DNA from: Maricaulis sp039978735
Lineage (GTDB): Bacteria; Pseudomonadota; Alphaproteobacteria; Caulobacterales; Maricaulaceae
Reading direction: 5' to 3'
Assembly (NCBI RefSeq): GCF_039978735.1
Contig: NZ_JBDWAS010000056.1
Coordinates: 1 to 64,000 of the forward strand
DNA length: 64,000 bases
The notes beneath the pieces were generated by a model. That model had not been told where the DNA came from and did not search any database. It saw only the letters and a list, made by a program, of their open reading frames with translations. The position numbers and the translations under genes are program-made. This document shows positions 44,095-51,740 of this stretch, one piece after another (position 1 is the first letter of the stretch; each line of letters begins with the position of its first letter).

Positions 44095-45288
44095 CTACTC
44101 CTGCACCGCCTGCATCAGCTGGCGGATGAACTCGCCGCGCTGGCCGGCATCGATCCAGCGGACGACGGCGACGATGTTGTGTTCGGGATCGATGAAGATC
44201 ATGTTCGCGCCGGCGCCCAGATAGGTAAAGCTTCCGGCCGGCGCCTCCTCCACCGCGATCGCCGCGCGCTCATCGCCCGGCGTGTTGAGGAAGAAGTTCA
44301 TATAGCCATAGGACGGCATCACATCGGTCGGCGTCAGCGAACGCTCATACCAGCCCTCCGACAGCAATTGCTCGCCATCCCAATTGCCGCGATGAAGCCC
44401 CAGCAGACCGAAGCGCGCCTGGTCATAGGCCGAGATCATCATGCCGCCGCCCCAATGGCCGCCGCCGGACACCGACCACATCGTCTCGCCGCCGATCTCG
44501 ACATGACTGTTCTCATAGCCGTGCCATTCCCAGGTGCCGGACGATCCGATCGGGTCCATGATCCGCTCGGCCAGCACATCCGGCAGCGGACGCTGCCAGA
44601 CATGCAGTGCAGCGAGCGCCAGAGCATTCACGCGCACATCATTGTATTCCCACGCAGAACCCGGCTCGGGCGGACCGGCAACAAGGTCGCGCGCGGGATT
44701 GTCGCGCGCCGGACGGTCGGCCCAGGCCGGCTTGTCGAACAGCGTGCCCCACCAGCCCGAGGTCTGGCGCAGCATCTGGTCCCAGGTGATCGGCGCATTG
44801 TGGTCCGTGCTGAAGCGCCCGTCCGCGACATAGCCGGAGACGGCGTCGTCGACGCTGGCGATCAGCCCGTCATCCACCGCCAGCCCCACCGTGTGCGACA
44901 GGAAGCTCTTGGAGATCGAGAAGGTCATGTCGACCCGCTCCAGATCGCCCCACTCGGCGACGATATAACCATCGCGCAGGATGATCCCCGCCGGACCGCC
45001 ACGCGGCCGCAACTCGCCCACCGGGCTGGAGAAGGGCTCGAACGCCCAGGTCAGCGGCACCATGACGGACAGGTCGCGCACATCGACCCCCGTCCAGCCT
45101 TCCGGCGGCGCGGTCTCGTTGGCGATGGCGAAATCCACGGCGGCCTGCAGGGCAACGGGATCCAGCCCCATCTCCACCGCCTCCCGCCGCTCCCAGTCCG
45201 CATCCCCCCGCGGCGGGAAATAATCCTGGGCGGTCGCCGTGGCCGTGAGGGCCAGGGCGGCTGTGGCGGCGGTCAGAAAGTGTTTCAT
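44095..45288 (-). CDS. Secreted serine hydrolase, beta-lactamase/transpeptidase-like (class C fold)
   Basis: 397 residues from the ATG at 45288. A signal peptide ends near residue 20 (TATATA-QDY). The SxxK motif is Ser124-Ile-Ser-Lys127 in TFSISKSFLS. WEYNDVRVN stands where the Tyr-x-Asn motif is expected. GSSGTWEWHGYENS and YGYMNFFLNTPG follow. The family covers esterases, D-aminopeptidases and class C enzymes; a true beta-lactamase role is not implied. It follows the TonB receptor on the same strand after a 259-bp repeat-bearing gap. Confidence 0.85.
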   Translation of the reverse strand: MKHFLTAATAALALTATATAQDYFPPRGDADWERREAVEMGLDPVALQAAVDFAIANETAPPEGWTGVDVRDLSVMVPLTWAFEPFSSPVGELRPRGGPAGIILRDGYIVAEWGDLERVDMTFSISKSFLSHTVGLAVDDGLIASVDDAVSGYVADGRFSTDHNAPITWDQMLRQTSGWWGTLFDKPAWADRPARDNPARDLVAGPPEPGSAWEYNDVRVNALALAALHVWQRPLPDVLAERIMDPIGSSGTWEWHGYENSHVEIGGETMWSVSGGGHWGGGMMISAYDQARFGLLGLHRGNWDGEQLLSEGWYERSLTPTDVMPSYGYMNFFLNTPGDERAAIAVEEAPAGSFTYLGAGANMIFIDPEHNIVAVVRWIDAGQRGEFIRQLMQAVQE

Positions 45289-45328
45289 GCGGTTCTCCCG
45301 GTTGGCGACCTGATTGTGCCGACGCCCG

Positions 45329-45500
45329 CCATCCTTCCCCTTGATGGGGAAGGGGGACCGCGCCGAAGGCGTGGTGGATGGGGTGGCAGCGAGGTATCGG
45401 AAGTTTCCAGCAAGCCTGTCGGCGCCGGGATTCACCCCTTCCGACCCCTCCTTCGCCAAGGCTACGGAGGGCCCACCTTCCCCATCGAGGGGAAGGATGG
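45329..45500. repeat. Inverted-repeat element (CCATCCTTCCCC type)
   Basis: CCATCCTTCCCCTTGATGGG at the left and CCCATCGAGGGGAAGGATGG at the right are inverted copies of about 20 bp with one or two mismatches. It lies between the serine hydrolase and TonB-receptor genes. No coding signal is seen inside. Confidence 0.65.
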
Positions 45501-45547
45501 CGCTGTGCTCCATCAGGCCCTTCCTTTGGTGCACCACGCCCCTCCTC

Positions 45548-47536
45548 CTACCCCGTCACCCGAATACCCACAGTGACACCGCGCGGTTCGCCGGGGAAGT
45601 AGCGGGGGTTGCCGAAGGCGTAGTCGGCGCGGTTGGCGTAGGCTTCGCCGGTGAGATTGCGGATGGCGCCGTAGAGGGTGGTGCGACCGGTGACGCGGTA
45701 CCGCGCGCGCAGGGTCAGAAGATCGTGGCCCTCATAGGCGTTGAGATTGCCGGCATCGGTGAAATACGCGCCGACATGGGTCCATTCCAGCGACACGTCC
45801 GCCCGGGCCACAGGCGTCCAGGCCAGGCGGCCGGTCCACAGCCAGCGCGGCGCCGTGTCGACATCATTGCCCTTTGCGATGCCCTCGCTGGCCGCGCTGA
45901 CGGGACGGTCGAAGGCATAGGTATGGCGCGCCCAGGTGCCGGTCAGGCCCGCTTCCAGCGTGCCGGTCAGCGTCCAGGCGATGTCGAACTCGACACCGTG
46001 ATGATCGGTGGCCCCGTCGGTGACATTGAAACCGTCGGCATCGCGGAAGAAGACGTTGGACTTTTCCATTGCGAAGGCGGTGATCTCGATCCGCCCGGCG
46101 CCGAGATCCTGGCGCCAGCCCAGCTCCGCACTGTCCAGGGTTTCCGGCTCGATCCCGGTAATCGTCTGACCGGGCTGCAGCCGGTAAAGCTCGGCAGTCT
46201 GCGGCGCCCTCACCCCGCGCGCAACACGGCCGAATAGTGACGCGTTTTCTGATGCTTCAAACAAAAACCCGAAGTCTGGTGCGAAGGTGGAAAAATCATC
46301 GCTGCGGTCGGGAAGGCGCAGATAGCGGCCCACCGATCCGTCCGCCAGACGGTTGTCATAATCAAAACGCGTCGCCTCCCAGCGGGCACCGGCGATCAGG
46401 CTCAACCGCTCGCTCGCCTGCCAGCGGGTCCGGGCATAGAACGCGGCCACGCGGGCATTGACGGCATAGTCGTAGTGATCGCCCTGGACGAAGGAGAATT
46501 GCGTCGGGTTTTCCTGGGTTTCCGACAGCCAGCCGCGCGTCCATTCCAGATCGCTGCCCAGTATGATCCGCCAGGTACCGCGCTCGCGATGCAGCGCGCC
46601 CTGCACGCCCGCCGAACGGTGCCCGCTTTCCTCCAGCGGATCGGTGGGGAAGAAATGCATGCGGAAGTCCATCGCATTGGCGCGCCAGTAGGGCGTCAGC
46701 GACCAGGTCCAGCCCTCCGACGCCTGACCGCGCAGGGCGAGGCTCATCCGGCCGGCGATGGCATCGCGAAAGGCCTCCGGATCGCCATTGGCCCGGGCGA
46801 GAGCGCGGTCGCGATAGTCTGCGGCATAGCCCGCCGTCTCCTGGTTCAGCTGCACCAGGGCGGCGGTAAAGCGCCAGTCGATGCCGCGCGTCTCGCCGTC
46901 GGCCCGCACCAGGGCGCGCACATGATCGAGACCGGCCGCCTCGCGCCAGCCATCCTCGTGGCGGGCAGACACCGCGATGAGGGAGGACACCGCCTCGCCC
47001 GGCCGCGCCAGCACGGCCTCGCCGCGATAGCGTCCGAAACTGCCGGCCTCGGCAACAAGGCGCGAAGGCGTTGCGGCCGGATCGGGCGTGCGCGTATTCA
47101 CCAGCCCGTGCAGCGCGTTGGAGCCATAGAGCGACGGCCCCGGCCCGCGCAGCACTTCCACCGCACCGGCGAGCGGGCCGATATCCTCGAACAGCCCGTT
47201 CACATTGGCAAAACCCGGTGCGCGCAGGGCAATCCCGTCTTCCAGATAGAGAAAACCGCCCGCCCCGGCCCCGCCCGTCAGGACAGGCGAGCGGATCGCG
47301 GTGAGATGCTCCGCACCATTGCCGCGATGGATGAAGACCCCGGCTTCCCGGTTGAGCAGTTCGGCCGGATGCTGGGCGGCGATTTCAGCGATCTCGACCG
47401 CACCGATCACGCCGATCGACAGTGCCGCCGCATCCCGCACCTCGCCGGCCCGGTCGCCGGTGACGACGATTACGTCCTGGGCGCTGGCCGTCCCCGACAG
47501 CGCCAGGGCCGTCACCATCATCGCTCTTGCCAGCAT
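45548..47536 (-). CDS. TonB-dependent outer-membrane receptor
   Basis: 662 residues from the ATG at 47536. A signal peptide (MLARAMMVTALALSGTASA) is followed by a TonB-box-like DVIVVTG, a plug domain (AELLNREAGVFIHRGNG, YLEDGIALRAPGF, VEVLRGPGPSLYGSNALHG) and a beta barrel ending in an aromatic-poor VTVGIRVTG. The size fits small-substrate receptors (siderophore, cobalamin, thiamin); the substrate is unknown. The upstream MmyB-type regulator gene ends 11 nt before it. Confidence 0.9.
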   Translation of the reverse strand: MLARAMMVTALALSGTASAQDVIVVTGDRAGEVRDAAALSIGVIGAVEIAEIAAQHPAELLNREAGVFIHRGNGAEHLTAIRSPVLTGGAGAGGFLYLEDGIALRAPGFANVNGLFEDIGPLAGAVEVLRGPGPSLYGSNALHGLVNTRTPDPAATPSRLVAEAGSFGRYRGEAVLARPGEAVSSLIAVSARHEDGWREAAGLDHVRALVRADGETRGIDWRFTAALVQLNQETAGYAADYRDRALARANGDPEAFRDAIAGRMSLALRGQASEGWTWSLTPYWRANAMDFRMHFFPTDPLEESGHRSAGVQGALHRERGTWRIILGSDLEWTRGWLSETQENPTQFSFVQGDHYDYAVNARVAAFYARTRWQASERLSLIAGARWEATRFDYDNRLADGSVGRYLRLPDRSDDFSTFAPDFGFLFEASENASLFGRVARGVRAPQTAELYRLQPGQTITGIEPETLDSAELGWRQDLGAGRIEITAFAMEKSNVFFRDADGFNVTDGATDHHGVEFDIAWTLTGTLEAGLTGTWARHTYAFDRPVSAASEGIAKGNDVDTAPRWLWTGRLAWTPVARADVSLEWTHVGAYFTDAGNLNAYEGHDLLTLRARYRVTGRTTLYGAIRNLTGEAYANRADYAFGNPRYFPGEPRGVTVGIRVTG

Positions 47537-47547
47537 GATCCCGCCCG

Positions 47548-48348
47548 TCAGCCTGCGTCGGCCGCCATCGCCTGCAACGCCCCGGCGGTCGCCGGATCGG
47601 CCGGAAAGAAGGCTTCGATGGCGAGTTCCGACAGGGTGATATCGATCGGCGTTCCGAACACCGTCGTGGTCGACAGGAAGCTCATGATTCCGGCCGGACC
47701 GACCACCTGCAGCGGCACGAAGACATCGCTGTGCCCGCCCGATGGCGGCGCCGGCTGTCCGGCCGGGACGGGCAGCGCCTGCAGCTCGGCCAGCAGCGCT
47801 TCGAGCACCGGATCGGCCGTCGCCGCAATCTGCGCTTCCAGCCGGGCGAAGAGATGGTCGCGCCATTCCGCGAGATTGGCGATACGCGGCGCCAGCCCGC
47901 GTGGATCGAGGCTCAGCCGCAGCACATTCACCGGCGGTTCCAGCAGTGCCGGATCGACGCTCTGCAGGAAGAAGCCGATGGCCGTATTGGCCGAAACCAG
48001 CGTCCAGTGCCGATCAATCGCGATGGCGGGAAAGGGTTCGTGACCGGCCAGTACCCGCTCCACCGCCGTCCGGGCGGCGTCCAGGGCCGGGTCGTCCAGG
48101 CAGCGCCCCGGATAGGCCGGCGCAAATCCGCCGGCGACCAGCACGCGGTTCCGCTCGCGCAGCGGCACGTCGAGCGTCTCGCACAGATGCAGGATCATGT
48201 CGCGGCTGGGCGAGGAGCGTCCGGTTTCCACGAAGCTTAGATGTTTCGAGGAAATCTCCGCTTCGCAGGCCAGGTCGAGCTGGCTCATGCGGCGGCGCAT
48301 GCGCCAATCGCGCAGCAACTCGCCCGGGCTTCTGTTCGTGGTCAGCAT
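47548..48348 (-). CDS. XRE-family regulator with MmyB-like ligand domain
   Basis: 266 residues from the ATG at 48348. An N-terminal HTH (LLRDWRMRRRMSQLDLACEAEISSKHLSFVETGRSSPS) precedes an MmyB-type domain with RHWTLVSANTAIGFF and ILRLSLDP-like segments, resembling a PAS-like fatty-acid-binding domain in MmyB. It lies immediately upstream of the TonB receptor on the same strand and is divergent from the small membrane-protein gene, so it may control both. Confidence 0.87.
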   Translation of the reverse strand: MLTTNRSPGELLRDWRMRRRMSQLDLACEAEISSKHLSFVETGRSSPSRDMILHLCETLDVPLRERNRVLVAGGFAPAYPGRCLDDPALDAARTAVERVLAGHEPFPAIAIDRHWTLVSANTAIGFFLQSVDPALLEPPVNVLRLSLDPRGLAPRIANLAEWRDHLFARLEAQIAATADPVLEALLAELQALPVPAGQPAPPSGGHSDVFVPLQVVGPAGIMSFLSTTTVFGTPIDITLSELAIEAFFPADPATAGALQAMAADAG

Positions 48349-48460
48349 GGCGGAAACCTGCACCGGCACGGGACCGGGTTCAATAACCTCGCAGGTAATT
48401 GATCCGGGTAGGTCCGGCGTAAAGGCTCAGGGGCATCGCAACAGCCAGGGAGATATCCTC

Positions 48461-48865
48461 ATGACCGCGATCCGCTCTTATTCCTTCCTCCGGGGCGCCC
48501 TGCTCCTCGATGCCGTGGCCACCGGTGCCACGGCGCTCCTCGCCGTCATCGCCGCCGGGCCGCTGTCCGGCCTGCTTGGCCTGCCGTCCGAATTGCTGCG
48601 GGGCGCCGGCCTGGTGCTGGTGCCCTTTGTTCTGCTGGTCGCCTGGAGCGGCAGCCGGCAACAGGCGCCGGCCCTCGCCGTCAATGCGATCATCGCGCTC
48701 AATGCGGCCTGGGTGGTCGCCAGCCTGGGCCTGCTGGCCTCCGGCGCCGTCAGCCCGACCCTGCTGGGCTATGCCTTCGTGATCGGCCAGGCCCTCGTGG
48801 TCGGCGGCTTCGCAGAGCTCCAATTCATCGGACGCCGCAAGGCGCGGACCCAGCCGGCGCTGTAG
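48461..48865 (+). CDS. Small four-helix membrane protein
   Basis: 134 residues from the ATG at 48461, with GGGAGA upstream. Four hydrophobic helices are visible (LLLDAVATGATALLAVIAAG, LLRGAGLVLVPFVLLVAWSG, ALAVNAIIALNAAWVVASLGLL, LLGYAFVIGQALVVGGFAEL). Related proteins are annotated as hypothetical integral membrane proteins. It is divergent from the MmyB-type regulator, which is its probable controller; 112 bp separates the starts. Confidence 0.75.
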   Translation: MTAIRSYSFLRGALLLDAVATGATALLAVIAAGPLSGLLGLPSELLRGAGLVLVPFVLLVAWSGSRQQAPALAVNAIIALNAAWVVASLGLLASGAVSPTLLGYAFVIGQALVVGGFAELQFIGRRKARTQPAL

Positions 48866-48867
48866 GC

Positions 48868-49030
48868 TTCCCCTGCGAAGCGGGGGAAGTGGCCGAGCCC
48901 GGCCCTTGGGCCGGGTGAGGTCGAAGGGGGTGAGTCCCATGCGCGCTGCGCGCTGACGCGCTCCGCGGCGCTTTGCGCCGCCCCCTCAGTCCGCTTCGCG
49001 GACAGCTCCCCCGCAGGCGGGGCGAGCCCT
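48868..49030. repeat. Palindromic intergenic repeat (CCCCTGCGAAGCGGGGGAAG type)
   Basis: Hairpins are visible at both ends (CTTCCCCTGCGAAGCGGGG, CTCCCCCGCAGGCGGGG) and inside (GCCCGGCCCTTGGGCCGGG, GCGCTGCGCGC, GTCCGCTTCGCGGAC). The GGGGGAAGTGGCCGAG block is shared with the element at 54924. It separates the small membrane gene from hisIE and is non-coding. Confidence 0.65.
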
Positions 49031-49031
49031 T

Positions 49032-49664
49032 CTAGCTCCGCCCCGTCTTTTCCGCGCGCACGGCATGGCGTTTGCGCAGGACGCCGACGACATCCTCAAG
49101 CGAGAGGTCGCGGCTTTCCAGCAATACCATGAGGTGGAAGAGCAGATCGGCGGCTTCGGCCTTCAGCGCGGCCTTGCTTTCCGAGACCGCAGCCATGGCC
49201 ACTTCCACGCCCTCTTCGCCGACTTTCTGGGCCGGGCGTTTCGGCGCCCGCGCCATCAGACCGCCAACATAGGAGCCCTTGGGATTGTCCTTCTTGCGCT
49301 TGCGGATGATCGCGCGCAGATGCGCCAGGAAGCCCAGGCCCGGCGCCGGATCGTCGCCAAAACAGCTCACCGTGCCGGTGTGGCAGGCCGGGCCTTTCGG
49401 CTTCACCTCGACCAGCAACGTGTCCTGGTCGCAATCGGCGGCAATGGAGATCAGTTTGAACGTGTGGCCCGAGGTTTCGCCCTTTTTCCACAGGCGCTGT
49501 TTGGAGCGCGAGAAGAAGTGCACCTTGCCGGTCTCGACCGTCTTCGCCAGCGCCTCTTCATTCATATAGCCCAGCATGAGGACCTGGCGCGTGGCATGAT
49601 CCTGGACAATGGCCGGAATGAGCCCGTCGGACTTCTTCCAGTCCAGGGTGTTCGCTTCAATCAT
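49032..49664 (-). CDS. hisIE: Bifunctional phosphoribosyl-AMP cyclohydrolase / phosphoribosyl-ATP pyrophosphatase
   Basis: 210 residues with both domains. HisI occupies about 1-115, with its zinc cysteines in IAADCDQD and GPACHTGTVSCF. HisE occupies about 120-205, with KVGEEGVEVAMAA and the EAADLLFHLMVLL helix. It performs steps two and three of histidine synthesis. The ATG overlaps the hisF stop (ATGA). It is last in the operon. Confidence 0.95.
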   Translation of the reverse strand: MIEANTLDWKKSDGLIPAIVQDHATRQVLMLGYMNEEALAKTVETGKVHFFSRSKQRLWKKGETSGHTFKLISIAADCDQDTLLVEVKPKGPACHTGTVSCFGDDPAPGLGFLAHLRAIIRKRKKDNPKGSYVGGLMARAPKRPAQKVGEEGVEVAMAAVSESKAALKAEAADLLFHLMVLLESRDLSLEDVVGVLRKRHAVRAEKTGRS

Positions 49665-50428
49665 GGTCTGACCCTGATTCCCTCGGCGGCAAGATAGGCC
49701 TTCAGATCGCCTATCTCCATGACCCCTTTATGAAATACGCTGGCCGCCAGCGCGCCGTCGACATTGGCCAATTCGAACACGGATTTGAAGTGTTCTTTTC
49801 GGCCGGCCCCGCCCGATGCGATCAGGGGGGTCGAACAGATCGCCCTCACAGCAGCGAGCTGCTCGATATCATACCCGTCGCGAACGCCATCCATGTCCAT
49901 GCAGTTGAGCACGACCTCGCCGGCGCCGCGGTCGAGGCCCTCGGCGATCCAGTCCAGCGTGCGGCGTTCATCGGTACGGGTCTTGTCCGGGTCGCCGGTA
50001 TACTGGTGCACCCGCCATTCGCCCTCGATCTTGCGGCTGTCGACACCCAGCACAACGCACTGGCTGCCGAATTCATGCGCCAGCCGGTCGATCAGGTCCG
50101 GGCTTTCCAGCGCCGGGGAATTGATCGAGATCTTGTCGGCGCCGGCGAACAGGCGCGCGCGGGCATCGTCGACACTGCGTATCCCGCCGGCGACGCAGAA
50201 GGGAATGTCGATCTCCCGCGCAACCCGGCTCACCCATTCCGGCTCCACTGTCGCGCCGCGGGCCGAGGCGGCGATGTCGTAGAAGACCAGCTCGTCGGCA
50301 CCGGCAGCGGAATAGCGGCGGGCGAGATCGACGATCGCGCCGACATCCTCGTGGTCGCGGAATTTCACGCCCTTGACGACGCGGCCGTCGCGGACATCGA
50401 GGCAGGGGATTATCCGTCTTGCGAGCAT
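49661..50428 (-). CDS. hisF: Imidazole glycerol phosphate synthase, cyclase subunit
   Basis: 255 residues, a TIM barrel beginning MLARRIIPCLDVRDGRVVKGVKF. The two catalytic Asp are in CLDVRDG and in the NCMDMDGVRDGYD region; IASGGAGRKEH binds phosphate. With HisH it forms IGP and AICAR from PRFAR. It overlaps the end of hisA by 19 nt and hisIE by 4 nt. Confidence 0.96.
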   Translation of the reverse strand: MLARRIIPCLDVRDGRVVKGVKFRDHEDVGAIVDLARRYSAAGADELVFYDIAASARGATVEPEWVSRVAREIDIPFCVAGGIRSVDDARARLFAGADKISINSPALESPDLIDRLAHEFGSQCVVLGVDSRKIEGEWRVHQYTGDPDKTRTDERRTLDWIAEGLDRGAGEVVLNCMDMDGVRDGYDIEQLAAVRAICSTPLIASGGAGRKEHFKSVFELANVDGALAASVFHKGVMEIGDLKAYLAAEGIRVRP

Positions 50429-51144
50429 ATCAACGCCTCCGCAAGAGAAAACCGGCCTTCATACAAGGCCTTGCCGGAAATCGCCCCGGCAACACCCGCA
50501 TCCCGCACCGCCGTGATATCGTCCAGGGACGCGATGCCGCCGGAGGCCTGCCAGGCAATGTCACGGAATTGGGCACTTATGTAGCGGTAAAGTCCCACAT
50601 TCGGGCCAGAAAGGTCACCGTCACGTCCGATGTCCGTGACAAGTGCGTGACGCAATTTCGCCCCGTCATACGCTCTGACGACATCGTCCAGCGTGGTGTC
50701 CGCCAGGTCCGTCCAGCCCTTCAGGGCCGGCCGGTACTGCCCGCCAACCGCCCGCACATCCAGCGCCAGCGTGATGTGTTCGCTGCCATAACGGGCCAGC
50801 CATCCGGACACTTTTTCCGGATCCGTTACCGCCAGCGAACCGACGATCACCCGCTCGACATCCATCGCCAGAAGATCTTCCACATCCTCGGACGAACGCA
50901 CCCCGCCGCCGGTCTGCACCCGCAGCCCCGTACGGCAGATATCGCGGATCGTATCGCCTTGCCGGCGCTGGCCGTCGCGGGCGCCGGACAGGTCGACCAC
51001 ATGGATCCAGCTGGCACCCGCCTCGCCGAACTTTTCGGCCACGGCAACAGGGTCGTCGCCATAGTCGGTGACGGCGTCGAATTCACCCTTGTGCAGCCGC
51101 ACCACGCGGCCGTCGAGAAGGTCGATGGCTGGATAGAGGATCAC
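50410..51144 (-). CDS. hisA: Phosphoribosylformimino-AICAR ribotide isomerase
   Basis: 244 residues starting at GTG 51144, which overlaps the hisH stop as GTGA. It begins VILYPAIDLLDGRVVRLHKG (first read as Met), with VTDIGRDGDLSGPN and ASGGIASLDD. It isomerises ProFAR to PRFAR. It sits between hisH and hisF with overlaps at both ends. Confidence 0.95.
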   Translation of the reverse strand: MILYPAIDLLDGRVVRLHKGEFDAVTDYGDDPVAVAEKFGEAGASWIHVVDLSGARDGQRRQGDTIRDICRTGLRVQTGGGVRSSEDVEDLLAMDVERVIVGSLAVTDPEKVSGWLARYGSEHITLALDVRAVGGQYRPALKGWTDLADTTLDDVVRAYDGAKLRHALVTDIGRDGDLSGPNVGLYRYISAQFRDIAWQASGGIASLDDITAVRDAGVAGAISGKALYEGRFSLAEALICSQDG

Positions 51145-51740
51145 GCCTTGATACTCGCAAAATTGGAAAGAATACGCGCGCCCACGGCTCCGGAGCGCTC
51201 GGGATGGAATTGACAGCCGGAGACCTGCCCCTGACGCACAATCGCCGAGACGGGAACGCCGTAATCGCACTGCGCCTGCGTCACCCGGCCGGCGGGAACG
51301 TAGTAGCCATGGACAAAATAGGCATGGGATCCGGCCGGAATGCCGGTCAGCAGCGGCTCGCCGACAGCGAACCCCTCCAGTGCATTCCAGCCCATGTGCG
51401 GCCAGACCAGCCCATCCGGCCGCGGCAGGCGCTCGACCCGGCCCGGCAACAGTCCGAGCCCGTCGACATCCCCCTCGGCCGAGTGCTCGAACAGGAGCTG
51501 CATGCCCAGGCATATCCCCATCAGCGGACGCCCGTCGCCAGACAGCGCCTCGGCCCAGCCGCGCGCCCTGAGACGCTCCATCGCCGGTCCTGCCGCGCCA
51601 ACGCCGGGCAGGATGATGCGGTTGCAGTCCGCCGCGCCGGCCGGTTCGGTGACCACGACATGGTCCAGCCTTGCCCGGTCCAGCGCAAACCGCACCGAGG
51701 CGATATTGGCGCAGCCGGTATCGATCAGGGCGATGGTCAT
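51141..51740 (-). CDS. hisH: Imidazole glycerol phosphate synthase, glutamine amidotransferase subunit
   Basis: 199 residues, class I amidotransferase. The nucleophile Cys is in MGICLGMQLLFEHSAEG, and the His/Glu pair in the CQFHPERSG region. It supplies ammonia to HisF. The ATG overlaps the hisDB stop (ATGA). Confidence 0.95.
   Translation of the reverse strand: MTIALIDTGCANIASVRFALDRARLDHVVVTEPAGAADCNRIILPGVGAAGPAMERLRARGWAEALSGDGRPLMGICLGMQLLFEHSAEGDVDGLGLLPGRVERLPRPDGLVWPHMGWNALEGFAVGEPLLTGIPAGSHAYFVHGYYVPAGRVTQAQCDYGVPVSAIVRQGQVSGCQFHPERSGAVGARILSNFASIKA

Noticed and set aside
44095..45288. Beta-lactamase resistance gene
   Set aside because: The SxxK serine hydrolase fold is shared with many esterases and peptidases; the Tyr and third motifs are not those of a recognised AmpC.
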